In this document: piece after piece, positions 18,007 to 27,612 of the stretch
How the letters are laid out: every line of letters begins with the position of its first letter
Position numbering within the stretch: position 1 is the stretch's first letter
Assembly: GCF_004343775.1 (NCBI RefSeq)
Contig: NZ_PTXL01000001.1
Location: 930,001-994,000 of the forward strand
DNA from: Burkholderia sp. SRS-46
Lineage (GTDB): Bacteria; Pseudomonadota; Gammaproteobacteria; Burkholderiales; Burkholderiaceae
Direction: 5' to 3'
DNA: 64,000 nt
Program-made: the position numbers and the translations under genes
Notes under the pieces: model-generated
Told to the model about the DNA's origin: nothing
Databases searched by the model: none
The model's input: only the letters and a program-made list of their open reading frames with translations

Positions 18007-18339
18007 ATGACCGACAACCACAAGAACCACGCCCGCCGTGCGATCGTACGCCGCGTCGCCGCGCTGGCCGCGCTGCTCGGCACGGCTGCGGCCGCGCACG
18101 GCCAGGGGCTGGCCGGGACCGCGGCCGACATCGGCCGCTCCACCGAAACGTGGCTCGCGCTGCAACGCGACAACCGGGCCGCCGGCCCGGACCTGCCGAT
18201 GCTCGGCGATACCGCGTCGCTCGCGTATCAGCGCTATCTCGACTCGTTCAAGAACAAGATTCCGGACACGCTGGGCTCGCCGCTGGGTTCCGGCGGCGGC
18301 GCGCTGTCCGGCGGGCAGGGCGCGACGCAGTCGAATTGA
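18007..18339 (+). CDS. DUF3613-family exported protein in the tad locus
   Basis: A 110-residue protein with a basic N-terminus and a Sec signal ending AAAAHGQ at about residue 33. The mature part is short (ETWLALQRDNRAAGPDLPMLGDTASLAYQRYLDSF), the DUF3613 signature, with a Gly/Ser-rich end. It sits between tadD and tadG in the same direction, so it is probably a minor periplasmic component of this Tad system. Biochemical function is unknown. Confidence 0.8.
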   Translation: MTDNHKNHARRAIVRRVAALAALLGTAAAAHGQGLAGTAADIGRSTETWLALQRDNRAAGPDLPMLGDTASLAYQRYLDSFKNKIPDTLGSPLGSGGGALSGGQGATQSN

Positions 18340-18346
18340 GGTGGCG

Positions 18347-20338
18347 ATGAGCGCGGTTCGTTTCCTCGGATGCCGCCCGGCCGGGCGCGACCGCCTGCGA
18401 ATGCGCGGCCAGCGCGGCGCCGCGTCGGTCCTGGCCGCCGTCTGGATCCTCGTCGCGCTGGTGACGCTCGGCACGATCGACATCGGCAATCTGTTCTACC
18501 AGCGGCGCGACATGCAGCGGATCGCGGACATGGCCGCGCTGGCCGCGGTGCAGTCGCTCGATCCGTCGGACACGTCCTGCGCGGCGGCCGGCGCGGCCGC
18601 GCTGAACAACGCGCGGGCGAACGATTCGAACGCGGTCGGCACGGGCGCGCCGTCGCGCGGGCAGGACCAGGTCGCGGCGACCTGCGGCCGCTGGGATCCG
18701 CAGGCGTATGCGGGCCAGCCGGCCTATTACGCGGCGGCCGCGAGCGGCATGACGCAGCTCAACGCGACGCAGGTGACGGTCACGCGCACGATGCGCTATT
18801 CGTTCCTCGGCGTGCTGTCGGTGCTCGGCGCGGGGCCCGGCACCGTGTCGGCCACCGCGACCGCGCGCGCGAGCGCGATCGACACGTTCTCGATCAGCGC
18901 GACACTCGCGAGCGTCAATCCGGTCTGGCTCAACGGCATCCTGTCGGCGCTGCTCGGCACGAGCGTCAACCTGACGCTCGCCGATTACCAGGCGCTCGCG
19001 AGCGCGAACATCAAGCTCGCCGGCATCTCGACGGCATTGGGCGTGGGGTCCGTAAACGGCCTCGTCAACCTGTCGACCACGGTGCCGACGCTGGTCGGGA
19101 ATCTCAGCGCGTATGTCGGCGCGGTGCAGCCGGGCAACGGCAACACCCCCGGCTACGTCGCGCAGCTCACGGGCGCGTCGTCGGCCATCGGCAAACTCGC
19201 CGGCGCGAGCATCGCGAATACGACCGTCGTGGTCGCGAACTCGGCCAACGCGCTGCTGAACATCAGCCTCGGCAATCCGCAGTCGGGCGCCAATGCGACG
19301 GTCAACCTGCTTGACCTGCTGACGACGGCCGCGCAGGTCGCCGCGTACAACAAGGGGCAGGCGGTGTCGCTGAATACCGGCGTCACGTTGCCGCTCGGGG
19401 TGAACGGCCTCAACGTCGTGCAGCTGCAACTGCAGGTGCTGAGCCCGCCGTCGATCGCGATCGGCGAGGCGGGGCAGTTGCCGAACGGGACGTGGCGCAC
19501 GCAGGCGTCGTCCGCGCAGATCGGGTTGTATCTGAATGTGCAGACGCCGAGCATTTCGCTCGGCACGGGGCCGCTGCTGGGTCTGGTGGGGCTCAGCGGG
19601 CTGCTCGATATTTCCGTTTCGCTGGGCGGGATCAACCTGCCGATCTATCTGCTGGTCGGCGGGCCTGCCGTCGCCAGTCTCGCCGCAACGAAGTGCGGTT
19701 CCGGCTCGACGCCGAGCACCACGACGATCCTCGCAACGCCGGGGATTGCGAAGCTGTGCATCAGCGCACCGCCGTCCGGCACGCTGAACCTGTCCAACGT
19801 GAGCAGTTGTCCGGCCGCCGGTACGCTGCAATTGCTGAACCTGACGGCATCGGCCACGGTGCTGGGCATTCCGCTGCAGCAGACCGTGCCGGTGTCGGCG
19901 TCGGTCTCGAATCCGGTGCTTCAGATCGTCGGCAGCACGAACGCGAGCGCGCCTTACGGGGGCTACCCGGCGAGCGCGCCTTACCATTTCTGCAATGCCG
20001 CGAGCGGGCTGTCCACGCCGGTGTCGTGCGGCAGCGGCTGGGTGAACCCGTCCACGGCATCGAGCCCGGACAGTTACTGGACGACGTACGTGAACAACCT
20101 CGGCGCGTCGCTCGGCACGGCGCTCAGCAACATCAACCTGAACTCGGTCACGATTCTCGGCATCACCGTACCGGTCGGCGGACTGCTCAGCACGATCGGC
20201 ACCCTCGTGCTGCAACCCGTGCTGTCGTCGCTCGACACCTTGCTCGTACCGATCCTGAGCCTGCTCGGCGTCCAGGTGGGCCAGGCGACCGTGCATCAGA
20301 TGTCGCTGACCTGCAATGCCGCGCAACTCGTCAACTGA
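18347..20338 (+). CDS. TadG-like pilus-associated protein
   Basis: A 663-residue protein. After a basic leader, GQRGAASVLAAVWILVALVTLG gives a TadE/G-type single helix, followed by IDIGNLFYQRRDMQRIADMAALAAVQ, typical of TadG/DUF2134 proteins. The long exported part is rich in Ser, Thr, Leu and Asn with several Cys residues. No von Willebrand A MIDAS motif is seen. It is the last structural gene of the tad locus, 7 bp after the DUF3613 gene. Confidence 0.85.
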   Translation: MSAVRFLGCRPAGRDRLRMRGQRGAASVLAAVWILVALVTLGTIDIGNLFYQRRDMQRIADMAALAAVQSLDPSDTSCAAAGAAALNNARANDSNAVGTGAPSRGQDQVAATCGRWDPQAYAGQPAYYAAAASGMTQLNATQVTVTRTMRYSFLGVLSVLGAGPGTVSATATARASAIDTFSISATLASVNPVWLNGILSALLGTSVNLTLADYQALASANIKLAGISTALGVGSVNGLVNLSTTVPTLVGNLSAYVGAVQPGNGNTPGYVAQLTGASSAIGKLAGASIANTTVVVANSANALLNISLGNPQSGANATVNLLDLLTTAAQVAAYNKGQAVSLNTGVTLPLGVNGLNVVQLQLQVLSPPSIAIGEAGQLPNGTWRTQASSAQIGLYLNVQTPSISLGTGPLLGLVGLSGLLDISVSLGGINLPIYLLVGGPAVASLAATKCGSGSTPSTTTILATPGIAKLCISAPPSGTLNLSNVSSCPAAGTLQLLNLTASATVLGIPLQQTVPVSASVSNPVLQIVGSTNASAPYGGYPASAPYHFCNAASGLSTPVSCGSGWVNPSTASSPDSYWTTYVNNLGASLGTALSNINLNSVTILGITVPVGGLLSTIGTLVLQPVLSSLDTLLVPILSLLGVQVGQATVHQMSLTCNAAQLVN

Positions 20339-21745
<1,407 letters not shown>

Positions 21746-21800
21746 TTAATGCGATAATGCGCCGCAGAATTACAACGACTTGGAGCGGGAATTTCATTTC

Positions 21801-22523
21801 ATGAGCCAGAACACGGGGTTGGGTTTGGGACGGGCGTGCGCGGTGCTCGCCTTGATCGGAGGCATGCAGGGCGCGTACGCGCAAGGATTGGCCGGCCCGG
21901 CGCCGGCAGCGCAACCGGTGCAGCCGGCATCGGCGCCAGTCGCCGCGATTCCGTCGCTCGACGCGCAGACGCAGACGGCGATGCAAACGCAGATGCAGGC
22001 CGGCGATACGACCGGCCCGAGCACGGTCGACGAACTGCAGCGCCAGATCCAGGCGCACACGCTGACGGAAATGCGCACCAGCTACAACGGCAGCTACGGC
22101 GCGAGCATGCTGTTCAACGTGAAGGACGGCGCGTATTTCGTCGCGCTGTTCCAGCAGAAAGCGTTCTGGCGCGTGATCAAGACGTACAACGACGTGCGGG
22201 CGGAAGCGATCTACCGCGATTTCTCGCGCCAGGCCGATCATCTGTCGGTCAACGAGCTGCGTGCGGCGAAGCTGGAATCGCAGAAGGCGCAGACGGACCG
22301 CCAGATCGAAGTGACGCAGGAGCGGGCGCGGCGCCTGCAGGCCGACTTGTCGATCGCCCGCGAGCAGCAGGCGGCTGTCTCGGATCGCCAGAAGACGGTG
22401 CGCAGCGAAACCGCGGCGCTGCAGTCGCAGCAGGCGGAACTCCAGTCGCAACTGCGTGCATTGCAGCAGCAGGTGCGGGCATTGCAGCGCGAGGCCGACG
22501 CCGGCCTGCCGCGTGTGCGCTGA
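21801..22523 (+). CDS. DUF2968-family exported coiled-coil protein
   Basis: A 240-residue protein with a signal peptide ending GAYAQG (about residue 28), a Pro/Ala/Gln-rich linker, a folded segment (SYNGSYGASMLFNVKDGAYFVALFQQKAFWRVIKTY) that marks DUF2968, and a C-terminal coiled coil rich in Gln, Arg and Glu (about residues 150-235). Its function is not known. It is 55 bp after the regulator and convergent with hfq2. Confidence 0.85.
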   Translation: MSQNTGLGLGRACAVLALIGGMQGAYAQGLAGPAPAAQPVQPASAPVAAIPSLDAQTQTAMQTQMQAGDTTGPSTVDELQRQIQAHTLTEMRTSYNGSYGASMLFNVKDGAYFVALFQQKAFWRVIKTYNDVRAEAIYRDFSRQADHLSVNELRAAKLESQKAQTDRQIEVTQERARRLQADLSIAREQQAAVSDRQKTVRSETAALQSQQAELQSQLRALQQQVRALQREADAGLPRVR

Positions 22524-22589
22524 GCGAAATAGCGGGGTGATCCGCGCCGGCACATGCGGCGACATGCCGCGCCGGCGCGCTGAAGAAAA

Positions 22590-22617
22590 AAGGGCAAACC
22601 CGTGGGTTTGCCCTTTT
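22590..22617. terminator. Bidirectional terminator between DUF2968 gene and hfq2
   Basis: A 10-bp perfect stem GGGCAAACCC (22592-22601) and its complement (22604-22613) with a 2-nt loop core, flanked by an A tract on the left and TTTT on the right, serves both convergent genes. Confidence 0.88.
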
Positions 22618-22620
22618 GCT

Positions 22621-23199
22621 TTACTGGCCGTCCGGCACGATTCGCCGGCGGCGGGTGACGATCACCGGCCCGTTGCCGGTGCCGCCGCCACTGCCGCGCG
22701 ACTCGGACGACGCCGGCGCGTCGCCGGTGTCGCGCGGTGCGCCATAGCTCTCGCGCGGCGTATAGCCTTCCCGGGGCGTATAGCCTTCGCGCGGCTCGCG
22801 GGGTTCACGCGGCTCGCGCGGCGCGCCGTAACCTTCGCGCGGTTCACGCGAACCGTAGCCTTCGCCGCGCGACTCGCGGGAGCCGCCATGCGAGCCGTAC
22901 GGGCTGTGGCCGCCGCCTTCACGGCCGCCGGGCCGCCCGCCGCCGCCCGTGCGCGGGCCGCGCGAACCGCCGCCGCCCGGGCGCGAACCGCCGGTGTCGA
23001 GCTGGATCGTGGAAATCGCACGCTTGTAGATGCCTTGCAAACCCACGGGGGTGCGCAGCATCACCAGGTACTGGTCGAACGACTCGATGCAACCCGTCAG
23101 ACGAATGCCGTTGACGAGATAGATTTCGACGCGCTTGCGTTCCTTGCGCGCGGAATTGATGAAGTCGTTTTGCGGATGGGATTCTGCGGGATTGGCCAT
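22621..23199 (-). CDS. hfq2: RNA chaperone Hfq2 with long repetitive C-terminal tail
   Basis: A 192-residue Hfq. Residues 1-70 form the Sm fold ([30 protein letters not shown]). The usual Sm2 motif YKHAIS reads YKRAIS here, so the proximal-face His is Arg. The remaining 120 residues are low complexity, rich in Gly, Arg, Glu, Pro and Ser, with repeated PREPREPRE and REGY units. This matches the second Hfq known from Burkholderia cenocepacia, which is longer than the canonical Hfq of about 79 residues. The start is set by homology to [13 protein letters not shown]; the longer upstream frame is not supported. Confidence 0.93.
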   Translation of the reverse strand: MANPAESHPQNDFINSARKERKRVEIYLVNGIRLTGCIESFDQYLVMLRTPVGLQGIYKRAISTIQLDTGGSRPGGGGSRGPRTGGGGRPGGREGGGHSPYGSHGGSRESRGEGYGSREPREGYGAPREPREPREPREGYTPREGYTPRESYGAPRDTGDAPASSESRGSGGGTGNGPVIVTRRRRIVPDGQ

Positions 23200-23495
23200 T
23201 GAGATGCGGCAGGAGCCTGCGTCAGAAAATATGTTGTGTGCGTGTGTGTGGCGTGGAATCCACAAAGTGTTTGGCGGGATTCTACCCTGTTCGATACCGA
23301 TGCGCGCGGTCGTCATTGTGTCGAACCGTAACCCACTATAGACGGTTCCCGGCGATTTCGCGATTCGGTCAAACGGCTATCGTCCCTTTGTTACGTAGCG
23401 TTACGACTCTCGCAGCACCGTTGCACCTGGCGGCGCGGCGCTCGGCTAGAGTCGTCGCGCACGCCGGCCGAGCCGGCACATCAGAGGTCCAGAAC

Positions 23496-23777
23496 ATGAA
23501 CAAGAGGCGAATGGCAGTGTGGGGCGGGGCCATTGCGTTGCTGGCGTCCGGCAGCGCGATGGCGGGGCATGTCGACGTCGCGGTCGGGATCGGCCTGCCG
23601 GTCGCGCCGGTCTATGCCGAGCCGGCCCCGGTCTATGTGGCGCCGCAGCCAGCGGTGGTCGCGTACCCGGGCTACGGTTACGGCTACTACGACGAAGACG
23701 ACGATCGCTACCGCAAGTGGCGCAAGCACTATTACAAGCACTGGCGCAAGCATCACGACGACGATGACGACGATTGA
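23496..23777 (+). CDS. Small exported protein with Tyr-rich centre and Asp-rich tail
   Basis: A 93-residue protein: a Sec signal peptide ending SAMAG (about residue 23), a proline/valine segment (PVYAEPAPVYVAPQP), a Tyr/Gly patch (YPGYGYGYYDEDDD), a Lys/His/Trp/Tyr segment (RKWRKHYYKHWRKHH) and a final run of six Asp. AGAGGTCCAGAAC precedes the ATG. Similar small PXXP-plus-YGYGYY periplasmic proteins are common in Burkholderia and are uncharacterised. The His/Asp tail could bind metal ions, which is inference only. It is divergent from hfq2. Confidence 0.75.
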   Translation: MNKRRMAVWGGAIALLASGSAMAGHVDVAVGIGLPVAPVYAEPAPVYVAPQPAVVAYPGYGYGYYDEDDDRYRKWRKHYYKHWRKHHDDDDDD

Positions 23778-23789
23778 GCGCCGCGCGCG

Positions 23790-24704
23790 TCAAAACGCGT
23801 AGTCCGGATTCTTCGGGTCGAACGCGGCGTCGTCGAACGACGCCGGCGCGATCTTCTCGATCACGATCCGCTCGAACACCCGGCCGTCGTTGTCGTACGA
23901 TTCGACGGTCCGGAAATAGGGCTCGCGCAGGTCGAGCCCCAGGATCTCCTTCTTCGCATAGAACTGCGGCCGGCCGGTCGGCGTTTCGTAGGTCAGTGCG
24001 ACGACGCGCACGCCGCCGATCGTCTTCACTTCCACATGGGTCGGGCGCTGCACGCCCGCTTCCAGGTATTTCCGTCCTTCGGTCAGGTACAGGTTCGCGA
24101 TGAACTCGGTGCCGAGATCCTTCACCTGGTGGTTCGACTGCCCGCGCGCGAGCGCGCCGTCGAGCGCCGTCCACATCGGCAGCTTGCCGAGCAGTCCGCC
24201 GAGGTGGCCGTACATCTCGTCCTTGCGCCGCGTCGCGTCGTAGATGATTTCCTGGCCGGCATGCGCGCCGTCCGGCAGCCATTTCGCATAGACCCTGAGC
24301 GGCTCGCGCGTGGTCTTGACGAGCATCCGATCGGCGGTGTCCGACCATTTCCCGCTGATGCGTTCCTGGCGGACCATCGTGAACTGGTACGACGGATAGC
24401 CGTTCGGCCCCTGGTGGATGTATTCGGGCACGGCGAGCGGATCGAGTGCCGCGAACAGCGCGGTGAGCGTCGCGTCGTCGAGCTTCGCGAGCGTGCCCTG
24501 GCGCGCGGCGGTGCGCAGCCAGCGCGCCTGCTGCGCGGCGGGCTGGCGGGCGACGTTCGCGAGATCGGCGGGCAGGGCGGCCGCGTCGTGCGCCGTCGGC
24601 GTGGCGCCCGCGGCCTCCTGCGCGCGCACGCCGGGTACGGCGAGCGCCATCGCGGCGGCGGCGAGCGTGACGACGGCCGCATGCCGCCCGGTGAGTCGAA
24701 TCAT
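23790..24704 (-). CDS. DUF1571-like exported protein
   Basis: A 304-residue protein with a signal peptide ending GVRAQ at about residue 29. The mature part contains YQFTMVRQERISGKWSDTADRML, PLRVYAKWLPDGAHAGQEIIYD and TYETPTGRPQFYAKKEILG, which resemble DUF1571 (LolA-like fold) proteins. The start at 24704 follows GGGAGACACC. Its stop is 13 bp from the stop of the convergent small exported protein. The biological role is not known. Confidence 0.78.
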   Translation of the reverse strand: MIRLTGRHAAVVTLAAAAMALAVPGVRAQEAAGATPTAHDAAALPADLANVARQPAAQQARWLRTAARQGTLAKLDDATLTALFAALDPLAVPEYIHQGPNGYPSYQFTMVRQERISGKWSDTADRMLVKTTREPLRVYAKWLPDGAHAGQEIIYDATRRKDEMYGHLGGLLGKLPMWTALDGALARGQSNHQVKDLGTEFIANLYLTEGRKYLEAGVQRPTHVEVKTIGGVRVVALTYETPTGRPQFYAKKEILGLDLREPYFRTVESYDNDGRVFERIVIEKIAPASFDDAAFDPKNPDYAF

Positions 24705-24732
24705 CGGTGGTGTCTCCCGGAGCAGGGGGCGT

Positions 24733-26487
24733 TCAGCCGCGCGAAGCCGCATTGCGCTTCGCGATTTCCTCGTCGCGCAGCGCGCGGCGCAGGATCTTGC
24801 CGACGTTGGTCTGCGGCAGCGCGTCGCGGAACTCGACGAACTTCGGCATCTTGTAGCCGGTGAGGTTCTTGCGGCAATGCGCGAGCACGTCGTCGGCCGT
24901 CAGCGCCGGGTCGCGCCGCACGACGAACACCTTGATCCGTTCGCCCTGCACCTCGTCCGGAATACCGATCGCCGCGGCCTCGCGGATGCCCGGATGCATC
25001 ACCAGCACTTCCTCGATCTCGTTCGGATACACGTTGAAGCCCGACACGAGGATCATGTCCTTCTTGCGGTCGATCAGGCGCACGAAGCCGCGCTCGTCCA
25101 TCACGCCGATGTCGCCGGTGCCGAGCCAGCCGTCGGCATTGATCACCTTCGCGGTTTCGTCGGGGCGCTGCCAGTAGCCGCGCATCACCTGCGGCCCGCG
25201 CACGCACAGCTCGCCGGGCTCGCCGATGCCGGCCCAGGTGCCGTCCTCGCGCCGGAAGCGCACGACGGTCGACGGTGCGGGCAGGCCGATCGAGCCGCTG
25301 AACGCGGCCATGTCCGCCAGGTTCACCGGGTTCATCGTGACGATCGGCGAGCACTCGGTGAGCCCGTAGCCCTCGATCACCGGCCGGCCCGTCACCTGCT
25401 GGAAGCGCTCCGCCACCGCGCGCTGCATCGCCATGCCGCCCGCCATCGCGAGCTTGAGCTTGGAGAAGTCGCGGTTGCGGAATTCCTCGTTGTCGAGGAA
25501 CGCGTTGTACAGCGTATTGATGCCGGTGATGCCCGTGAAGGTTTCGTGACGGAGGATCTTCATCATCATCTTCGTGTCGCGCGGGTTCGCGATCAGGATG
25601 TTGCGCCCGCCGAGCCCCATGAAGATGAACGCGTTCACAGTCAGCGAATAGATGTGATACAGCGGCAGCGGCGTGAGCACCGTCTCGACGTCGCCCGTGA
25701 GCTGGTCGGCGATCCAGGCCTTCGCCTGCAGCAGGTTCGCGATCAGGTTGCCGTGCGTGAGCATCGCGCCTTTCGCGACGCCCGTCGTGCCGCCCGTGTA
25801 CTGCAGGAACGCGAGATCGTCGCGCGTCAGCGGCACGGGCTGCGGCTTGCCGCGCGCGCCGAGCGCGAGCGCCGAACGCAGCTGCACGGCCTGCGGCAGG
25901 TGATAGGCCGGCACGAGTTTCTTCACGTGCTTCAGCACGAAATTGATGAGCCGGCCCTTCGCGTTGAAGCCGTCCGCGAGCAGGTCGCCGAGCGCGGTGA
26001 CGAGCACGTTCTTCACCTGCGTTTCCGGCAGCGCGTCCTGCAGCGTGCGCGCGAAATTCTCGAACACGACGATCGTCTGCGCGCCGCTGTCCTTCAGCTG
26101 ATGCGCGAGCTCGCGCGCCGTGTACAGCGGATTGACGTTGACGACGATCGCGCCGGCCTTCAGCGCGCCGAACAGCGCGACCGGATACTGGAACGTGTTG
26201 GGCAGCATGATCGCGACGCGCTCGCCCGGCTTCACGCCGATGCCCTGCAGGTACGACGCGAACGCCGCGACCTTCTGCGCGAGCGCGCGATAGGTCAGCG
26301 ACGCGCCGGCGCTCATGTAGGCGACGCGCTCGGCGAACTGCGTCGTGCATTCGTCGAAGTACTGAACGAGCGACGCGTACTGCGTGACGTCGATCTCGTG
26401 GGGTACGCCGGGCGGATACGACGCGTACCAGACGCCGTCGGTATTCGGCGGCATCTGCGCGGCGGCTGGCGCTGCGGAAGCAGACAT
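24733..26487 (-). CDS. fadD: Long-chain fatty acid--CoA ligase
   Basis: A 584-residue ANL-superfamily enzyme that activates fatty acids to acyl-CoA for beta-oxidation. The P-loop-like motif YTGGTTGVAKGA is at about residues 229-240, followed by GYGLTECSP, GELCVRGP, TGDIG and the C-terminal GKILRR lysine. GGAG lies 8 nt before the ATG at 26487; an in-frame ATG at 26505 is possible. The PsrA-like regulator gene lies 81 bp upstream in the same direction. Confidence 0.93.
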   Translation of the reverse strand: MSASAAPAAAQMPPNTDGVWYASYPPGVPHEIDVTQYASLVQYFDECTTQFAERVAYMSAGASLTYRALAQKVAAFASYLQGIGVKPGERVAIMLPNTFQYPVALFGALKAGAIVVNVNPLYTARELAHQLKDSGAQTIVVFENFARTLQDALPETQVKNVLVTALGDLLADGFNAKGRLINFVLKHVKKLVPAYHLPQAVQLRSALALGARGKPQPVPLTRDDLAFLQYTGGTTGVAKGAMLTHGNLIANLLQAKAWIADQLTGDVETVLTPLPLYHIYSLTVNAFIFMGLGGRNILIANPRDTKMMMKILRHETFTGITGINTLYNAFLDNEEFRNRDFSKLKLAMAGGMAMQRAVAERFQQVTGRPVIEGYGLTECSPIVTMNPVNLADMAAFSGSIGLPAPSTVVRFRREDGTWAGIGEPGELCVRGPQVMRGYWQRPDETAKVINADGWLGTGDIGVMDERGFVRLIDRKKDMILVSGFNVYPNEIEEVLVMHPGIREAAAIGIPDEVQGERIKVFVVRRDPALTADDVLAHCRKNLTGYKMPKFVEFRDALPQTNVGKILRRALRDEEIAKRNAASRG

Positions 26488-26568
26488 GGTGGTCTCCAGG
26501 ATCATGGGGATGAGGCCGCGCGTACGGCGCGGCCGCGTGCGGTCGGGTCGGTTGCGCTCAGGTTGCGC

Positions 26569-27381
26569 TCAGGTTGCGGGGTGCAGCGTCGCGTCGTCGG
26601 CGAGCGACTCGGCGGGCACGGCAGGCGGCGCGGCCGGCGCGTCGATCGCGCCGGCGTCGTCGAGCACCGCCGCGAAGATCGCGAGCTGCGCGCTGTCGGG
26701 CATCGGCGCCTTCAGCGCGGCGACGATCAGCGACGACAGGCGCGCGATCATCTGCACGTCGTCCATCGTGCGGCCTTGCGAGAACTCGTCGATCAGGCTC
26801 TCGGTCTCGGCGCCCGCGAGCGCGCCGGACAGCGCGCCGATCGCGAAGTGCAGCCGCCAGCCGAGCTCCGCGCGCGGCAGGCCCGGCAGCGCACGCTGGA
26901 ACGCGTCGAAGAAGCGCACGGCGACGCTCGCGTAGTGCGCGGTCAGGAAGTTGCGCACGAACGGCGACGGGTCGGTGTACGCGCGGCCGATCAGCCGCAG
27001 GAACGCGCGGCCGCCGCGCTCGGGATCGCGCGACGCCATCAGCGCGGGGATGAACATCGCGCCGAGCACGTGTTCGCACGTGACGTGCGCGCCGAGCTGC
27101 GCGTCGAAACGATCGAGGATGCGCAAGCGCTCCTGGTTGAGCTGGTCGAGGCGGCGCGACAGCATCGCGTGGATCAGCGCCTCCTTGCTGCCGAAGTGAT
27201 AGTTGACCGCTGCCAGATTGACCGCCGCGCGCGACGTGATCTGCCGCATCGACATCGCTTCGAAGCCGTGCTCGACGAACAGATCCTCGGCCGCATCGAG
27301 GATGCGCGCCTTGGTGCCGCCGGCCTGCCGGCTGCCGGACGGCCGTCCCACGGATGGTCGTCCCACCTGACCCACTGCCAT
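26569..27381 (-). CDS. PsrA-like TetR-family regulator
   Basis: A 270-residue TetR-family protein. The helix-turn-helix region (TKARILDAAEDLFVEHGFE; ITSRAAVNLAAVNYHFGSK) closely resembles PsrA, the fatty-acid-responsive repressor of Pseudomonas. It has an N-terminal Gly/Pro/Arg extension and an Ala/Pro-rich tail. Genes of this type control beta-oxidation, which agrees with fadD immediately downstream. A PsrA-like half-site pair (CAAAC-N4-GTTTT) lies at 27454-27467, upstream of its start. The ligand is not demonstrated. Confidence 0.85.
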   Translation of the reverse strand: MAVGQVGRPSVGRPSGSRQAGGTKARILDAAEDLFVEHGFEAMSMRQITSRAAVNLAAVNYHFGSKEALIHAMLSRRLDQLNQERLRILDRFDAQLGAHVTCEHVLGAMFIPALMASRDPERGGRAFLRLIGRAYTDPSPFVRNFLTAHYASVAVRFFDAFQRALPGLPRAELGWRLHFAIGALSGALAGAETESLIDEFSQGRTMDDVQMIARLSSLIVAALKAPMPDSAQLAIFAAVLDDAGAIDAPAAPPAVPAESLADDATLHPAT

Positions 27382-27453
27382 GTTCTGCCTCCCATGCCGA
27401 TCGCGTGGCCGCGATCCGGCGATTCGAATTTGTTATTTCGGACTTTGTAATTT

Positions 27454-27467
27454 CAAACAGCCGTTTT
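27454..27467. promoter_or_regulatory. Candidate PsrA-type operator
   Basis: CAAAC-AGCC-GTTTT sits 73 bp upstream of the TetR-family gene. The Pseudomonas PsrA consensus, G/CAAAC-N2-4-GTTTG/C, is matched except for the last base. It is surrounded by an AT-rich stretch with a direct repeat (TTTGTTATTTC / TTTGTAATTTC, about 27429-27454). Confidence 0.45.
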
Positions 27468-27612
27468 TATTAAGATAAAAAGACGCGCCGGGCGCGGGCA
27501 AGCGCTGATTCTGGACAGAAACCTCTAGATCGATGTGCAGGTGCGGCAAGATGCGCGCGCGGCCGCCGTGTAGCGGGCCGCGCGGCATGGTGCGGCGCGT
27601 CAAGCGGTGGAA

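Noticed and set aside
24418-27450. A plus-strand open frame of 1010 codons opposite fadD and the TetR gene
   Set aside because: Shadow frame with Arg/Ala/His-rich translation and no ribosome site.
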